Positions 60,346-64,000 of a stretch of DNA of 64,000 nucleotides are shown here, piece by piece. Source of the stretch: Streptomyces sp. NA02950. GTDB taxonomy: Bacteria; Actinomycetota; Actinomycetes; Streptomycetales; Streptomycetaceae. Made by a program: the position numbers and the translations under genes. Location of the stretch: assembly GCF_013364155.1 (NCBI RefSeq), contig NZ_CP054916.1:8834001-8898000 (forward strand), given 5' to 3'. Positions within the stretch are counted from its first letter, which is position 1. The number at the start of each line of letters is the position of its first letter. Below the pieces are notes generated by a model. The model made no database searches. It was not told the origin of the DNA and saw only the letters and a list, made by a program, of their open reading frames with translations.

Positions 60346-61143
60346 TCAGGTGCGCGACTCCAGAATGCGCCGGGTGGCGTCCCCGTACACCCCGTTCGCG
60401 TCCCCGCGGATCCCGTTCAGGATCTGGAAGCGGGACACGGCCTCCGCGAGGGTCTGGTCGTACTGGCCGTTGACCTGCCCGCCCTGATACACGTCCGGGA
60501 TCCGCAGCAGCCGGGTCTGGAGCTCGGTGACCGGCGGGCCGCTGTCCCCGAGCGTCAGGATGTTCGGATGCGCCTGCTGCTGCCACTGCCCGTCCGGTGT
60601 CTGCGTCGGGGGCTGCGACGGCGGTGTGGCGGGCGGCGTGGGCGCGGTGGAGGAGCCCCCGGCGGCGGGCGGCGAACTCACCCCTCCCGTCACCGGAGGC
60701 GCCGCGCCCGTCGCCGCGTCCCGGGGCAGCACCAGGGCGAGCGTCAGCGCGACCCCCGCACCGAGCCCGCCCACGAGCAGCGCCGCGGCCCGGGAGCGGC
60801 GCCCCACCACCGGGCCGGGTTCGGGGAAGGGAACGGGGTCGGGCGCGAACGCGGGAGCGGTGGGCACCGCGTCCCAGGACCCGGGCATCCCCGGCCCGGG
60901 CTCCATCTCCTGGGTGTCGGCCTCGGCCATCCGGTGGGCGTCCGGCGGCAGCGCGGCACCGGGCGGGCGGAACAGCTGCAGATCCTCCATCCACTCCTCG
61001 ACCGGAGGGCCCGGCTCCGCGTCCGGTTCCCGCGCCGCGCGGGGTGCCGGGACCGGGCCGGGCGCGGGGACCGAACGGAAGGTGCCGGTCGGCCGGCTCA
61101 TCTCACTCCCGATCCGCCGGCCGGGATCGTGTTCGGCTGCCAT
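60346..61143 (-). CDS. Membrane-anchored peptidoglycan-binding domain protein
   Basis: A 265-aa protein with AAGGAGG before the ATG. A Pro/Glu-rich cytosolic region (1-112) precedes one membrane helix (about 118-140, AAALLVGGLGAGVALTLALVL). A Pro/Ser/Thr/Gln linker follows, then a C-terminal PG_binding_1 domain (NILTLGDSGPPVTELQTRLLRI, QYDQTLAEAVSRFQILNGI, GVYGDATRRILE). It probably ties the membrane to the wall. Similar proteins are common in Streptomyces. It is convergent with the TerD-CAP gene. Confidence 0.87.
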   Translation of the reverse strand: MAAEHDPGRRIGSEMSRPTGTFRSVPAPGPVPAPRAAREPDAEPGPPVEEWMEDLQLFRPPGAALPPDAHRMAEADTQEMEPGPGMPGSWDAVPTAPAFAPDPVPFPEPGPVVGRRSRAAALLVGGLGAGVALTLALVLPRDAATGAAPPVTGGVSSPPAAGGSSTAPTPPATPPSQPPTQTPDGQWQQQAHPNILTLGDSGPPVTELQTRLLRIPDVYQGGQVNGQYDQTLAEAVSRFQILNGIRGDANGVYGDATRRILESRT

Positions 61144-61233
61144 ACAACCTCCTTCTGCGCCCACACCGTCAAGCGGACATACGGACGGAAGTCCGGGACG
61201 TCTCAAGCGGAGCGTTCATCGAAGGCCGCGAAT

Positions 61234-61247
61234 CAGTGATCTCACTG
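61234..61247. promoter_or_regulatory. Candidate operator upstream of the FAD monooxygenase
   Basis: CAGTGA-TC-TCACTG are perfect 6-bp inverted arms in the divergent gap between the PG-binding protein and the monooxygenase. A third TCACC half-like sequence follows at about 61251. Confidence 0.35.
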
Positions 61248-61351
61248 GTCTCACCATTCCCGGCACCGGGCGTCGGTATGGCGTGGCTCCCCGGGGTACG
61301 CATCCCGAAGTGTTGCCCTGTCTCCTGACACATCGAAGGGAGCGCATTGTG

Positions 61352-62599
61352 ATGGAACGGACCACATGTTGTGTGGTGGGCGGCGGCCCCGCCGGGATGG
61401 TCCTCGGTCTGCTGCTGGCCAGAGCGGGCGTCGAGGTGACCGTCCTGGAGAAGCACGGGGACTTCCTGCGCGACTTCCGCGGTGACACGGTGCACCCCAG
61501 CACCCTGGCCCTGCTGGAGGACCTGGGCCTGTCCGAGCGGTTCGCCGCGCTGCCCCAGAGGCATGTCCGCACCGTCCGGCTGCCCATCGGGCCGGGCGGC
61601 GATCTGGTCACCGTGGGTGACATCGGCGCGCTCTCGGGCCCGTACAACTACGTGGCCATGGTGCCGCAGTGGGACCTGCTGAACCTGCTGGCGGACGAGG
61701 CCGCGCGGGAGCCCTCCTTCCGGCTGCGGATGAACACCGAGGCCACCTCCTTCCTCCGGGAGGGCGGACGGATCACCGGGGTGCGCTATCGCGAGCGCAC
61801 CGGCGGCGGTGCCACCGGTGAGCTGCGTGCCACCCTCACGGTGGCCTGCGACGGCCGGAGCTCGCTGGCCAGGGCCCTGCCCGAACTGGGGCTGCGCGCC
61901 TTCCCCTGCCCGATGGACGCCTGGTGGTTCCGGCTGCCGCGGCGGGAGTCCGATCCGCAAGGCGCGGTGGCCAACGCGGGTGACCGCTTCGTGACCGCCA
62001 TGATCGACCGCGGCGACTACTGGCAGTGCGCCGTCCTCATCCCCAAGGGCCGCGACGAGGAACGCCGCGCCGCCGGTCTCGACCGGTTCCTGGCCGACTT
62101 CGCCGAGGCGAACCCCTGGATCGCCGACCGCGAGCCGGAGCTGAAGTCCTGGGACGAGGTGAAGCTGCTGGACGTACGGCTCGAACGGCTCCACCGCTGG
62201 CACCGCCCCGGACTGCTGTGCATCGGCGACGCCGCGCACGCCATGTCGCCCGTCTTCGGGATCGGGATCAACCTCGCCGTCGAGGACGCCGTCGCCGCCG
62301 CCCGCCATCTCGTCGGGCCCCTGTGCGAGGGCACCGTCGGGCTGGGCGACGTCCGCGCGGTCCAGCGCCGCCGGTGGCCGACCACGGTCGCGACCCAGGC
62401 ACTCCAGCGGCTCGCCCATGCCCGGGTCATCGAACCGCTGCTCAGCGGACGTTCACCGGTCGGCAAGGAAGTACGCCCCCTGCGGCTGGCCGATCTGCTG
62501 ACCAAGGCGCCATGGCTCAAGCGGGCGCCCGCGTACTTCCTCGCCTACGGCGCGATGCGCGAGCGCCCGCCCGCCGTGTCGCTGCGGCGCCCGGACTGA
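61352..62599 (+). CDS. FAD-dependent aromatic-ring/polyketide monooxygenase
   Basis: A 415-aa protein from ATG 61352, with GAAGGGAG 9 bases upstream. CCVVGGGPAGMVLGLLLARAGVEVTVLEKH is a full GxGxxG FAD fold, VACDGRSSLARAL the DG motif, and LLCIGDAAHAMSPVFGIGINLAVEDAVAAA the GD motif. RDFRGDTVHPSTLALLEDLGL is typical of PHBH-like hydroxylases in actinomycetes. It uses NAD(P)H and O2. The substrate is unknown and it stands alone, so it may be catabolic or a resistance enzyme. Confidence 0.9.
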   Translation: MERTTCCVVGGGPAGMVLGLLLARAGVEVTVLEKHGDFLRDFRGDTVHPSTLALLEDLGLSERFAALPQRHVRTVRLPIGPGGDLVTVGDIGALSGPYNYVAMVPQWDLLNLLADEAAREPSFRLRMNTEATSFLREGGRITGVRYRERTGGGATGELRATLTVACDGRSSLARALPELGLRAFPCPMDAWWFRLPRRESDPQGAVANAGDRFVTAMIDRGDYWQCAVLIPKGRDEERRAAGLDRFLADFAEANPWIADREPELKSWDEVKLLDVRLERLHRWHRPGLLCIGDAAHAMSPVFGIGINLAVEDAVAAARHLVGPLCEGTVGLGDVRAVQRRRWPTTVATQALQRLAHARVIEPLLSGRSPVGKEVRPLRLADLLTKAPWLKRAPAYFLAYGAMRERPPAVSLRRPD

Positions 62600-62627
62600 A
62601 CCGGGCGAGCGCACGGAGCCGGACCGC

Positions 62628-64000
62628 TCAGACGATGCCCTCCGCGATCTCCGCCTGCTCACGGGCGGTCCCGTAACCGGTGGGGGTCCGGTACGAGCGG
62701 CGGGCGACGAACCACCAGACGGTGGCCAGGAGCAGCACTACCGCCAGGGCGATGGCGGCGTAGTTCATGGAGTCGACCGTCACCGGGCTGGACTGCGGCA
62801 GACAGAACAGCACCGTCACGCAGGCGACCCACACCACCGCCACCCAGCCCACCGGCTTGCTCCAGCGGCCCAGCTGCCACGGCCCCGGACGGAACCGGTC
62901 CCCGGCGCGCAGCCGCAGGAAGACCGGGATGGCGTAGGCGGGCGTGATCCCGATGACGTTGATCGCCGTCACCGCGCCGTAGGCGGTCTTGGAGTACAGA
63001 GACGGCAGCGCCAGCACACAGGCGACCACCACCGAAAGCCACACCGCGTGTACCGGGGTCTGGGTACGGGAGCTCACCCGCTGCCACATCCGGGACCCCG
63101 GCAGCGCGCCATCGCGGCTGAACGCGAACACCATCCGGCTGGCCGCCGCCACCTCGGCGTTGCCACAGAACAGCTGCGCCACGATGACGATGAGCAGCAT
63201 GGCGGTGGCACCGCCGGTGCCGAGGGCGTCGATGAGGATCTGCGCCGGGGGCACCCCGGTGTCACTGTTCTGGGTCCCGGCGTAGTCCTGGATGGCGAAC
63301 GTCAGCCCGGCCAGCAGCACGAACCCGGCGGCCCAGGACACCCAGATGGCCCGGACGATCCCGCGCGCGGCGGACACCGAGGCGTTGGAGGTCTCCTCGG
63401 ACAGATGCGCGGAGGCGTCGTACCCGGAGAAGGTGTACTGCGCGAGCAGCAGCCCGATCGCCGCCACATACAGGGGATTCGACCAGCCGGTGTCATTGAC
63501 GAACTCGGTGAACACGAACTCCGGCGACTGGTGGTGGGACGGGACGACCGCCAGCGCCCCGACGATCACGGCCACACCCACCAGATGCCACCACACACTG
63601 ATCGAGTTGAGCACACTGACCAGCCGCACCCCGAACAGATTCAGCACCGCGTGCAGCAGCAGGATGCAGGCGAAGATGACCATGGTCGATTCCGGGGTGG
63701 GATCGAAACCCCACTGGAGCTGGAACAGGGCGCCGGTGAACAGCGCGGCGCCGTAGTCGATTCCGGCGATCGCTCCCAGCAGTCCCAGGAGGTTGAGCCA
63801 GCCGGTGTACCAGCCCCAGGCCCGGCCGCCGAGCCGGTCGGCCATGTAGTACAGCGCACCGGAGGTGGGATACGCACTGGTCACCTCCGCCAGCGCCAGC
63901 CCGACGAACAGCACGAACAGGCCGACTCCGGCCCAGCCCCACAGCATCACCGCCGGACCGCCGGTGCTCAGCCCGAAGCCGTACAGCGTCATACAGCCGG
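62628..64000 (-). CDS. APC-family amino acid permease, N-terminus beyond right edge
   Basis: A minus-strand frame is open to the window edge. The visible 457 residues include GCMTLYGFGLSTGGPAVMLWGW, YPTSGALYYMADRLGG, LLLAQYTFSGYDASAHLSEET (conserved helix 6 motif) and AVTAINVIGITPAYAIPVFLRL, with about eleven helices. Full members of the bacterial GABA/choline permease (BAT1/UGA4-like) group are about 510 aa, so some 50 N-terminal residues are missing. Given gabT, gabD and PucR 4 kb away, GABA or another omega-amino acid is a plausible substrate, but this is inference. Confidence 0.88.
   Translation of the reverse strand, partial: GCMTLYGFGLSTGGPAVMLWGWAGVGLFVLFVGLALAEVTSAYPTSGALYYMADRLGGRAWGWYTGWLNLLGLLGAIAGIDYGAALFTGALFQLQWGFDPTPESTMVIFACILLLHAVLNLFGVRLVSVLNSISVWWHLVGVAVIVGALAVVPSHHQSPEFVFTEFVNDTGWSNPLYVAAIGLLLAQYTFSGYDASAHLSEETSNASVSAARGIVRAIWVSWAAGFVLLAGLTFAIQDYAGTQNSDTGVPPAQILIDALGTGGATAMLLIVIVAQLFCGNAEVAAASRMVFAFSRDGALPGSRMWQRVSSRTQTPVHAVWLSVVVACVLALPSLYSKTAYGAVTAINVIGITPAYAIPVFLRLRAGDRFRPGPWQLGRWSKPVGWVAVVWVACVTVLFCLPQSSPVTVDSMNYAAIALAVVLLLATVWWFVARRSYRTPTGYGTAREQAEIAEGIV

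Overview
The window looks like Streptomyces chromosome. Base composition is very GC-rich with strong third-position GC. GTG starts and 4-base ATGA/GTGA overlaps are common, and several genes carry a single TTA leucine codon, the bldA-tRNA hallmark. Families typical of the genus are present: an XRE/DUF5753 plus DUF397 pair, SAM methyltransferase of the DUF574 type, DUF5999, orphan HATPase, and large LuxR (LAL) regulators. I see no rRNA, tRNA, CRISPR, insertion sequence, phage genes or PKS/NRPS modules. The window cuts a FAD monooxygenase at the left edge and an amino-acid permease at the right edge.

Layout. 1-7.1 kb: partial FAD monooxygenase, an unusual 11-bp-phased repeat, a receiver/GGDEF-like/GT2 glycosyltransferase coupled to an acyltransferase-3 protein (surface polysaccharide), a secreted low-complexity protein and a GH25 lysozyme. 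7.2-12.8 kb: a TetR regulator and a three-subunit molybdenum hydroxylase (PaoABC/xanthine dehydrogenase type) divergent from its XdhC-type chaperone, with a perfect palindrome between. 12.9-20 kb: two MFS exporters, 6-phosphogluconate dehydrogenase, DoxX, YfcE-like phosphoesterase and hypotheticals. 20-29.5 kb: a large secreted phosphodiester glycosidase/metallophosphoesterase, YchJ-like protein, alpha/beta hydrolase divergent from an ArsR-type regulator, DUF4291, DUF429 and an Rpf-LysM-M23 cell-wall enzyme. 29.5-31.15 kb is gene-poor. 31-42.5 kb: zinc-finger anti-sigma-like protein, MOSC, SRPBCC, M20 peptidase, DUF574 methyltransferase, DUF397/XRE pair, aminotransferase with a Gln-rich tail, a LuxR ATPase, DUF5999 and HATPase.

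42.7-54.3 kb is the most interesting part. Three consecutive giant LAL-type LuxR regulators (about 967, 918 and 939 aa) are followed by a 226-aa PAS-LuxR regulator. By size, order and domain content this is the regulatory set known from polyene macrolide clusters (NysRI/RII/RIII plus NysRIV/PimM type), yet no polyketide synthase lies in the window. The PAS-LuxR gene is instead translationally coupled to a GNAT/autoinducer-synthase-like acyltransferase carrying an in-frame FG pentapeptide repeat, and that gene is coupled to a cytochrome P450. This could be a self-contained signal-synthesis or small-metabolite operon.

54.3-64 kb: a PucR regulator divergent from gabT-gabD (GABA to succinate), a TerD-CAP-CAP fusion, a peptidoglycan-binding membrane protein, a second FAD monooxygenase and a truncated permease that may import GABA or an amino acid. 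TTA codons in the glycosyltransferase, lysozyme (codon 3), secreted phosphoesterase, second LAL regulator, the GNAT gene and a leader ORF suggest developmental (bldA) control of several of these functions.
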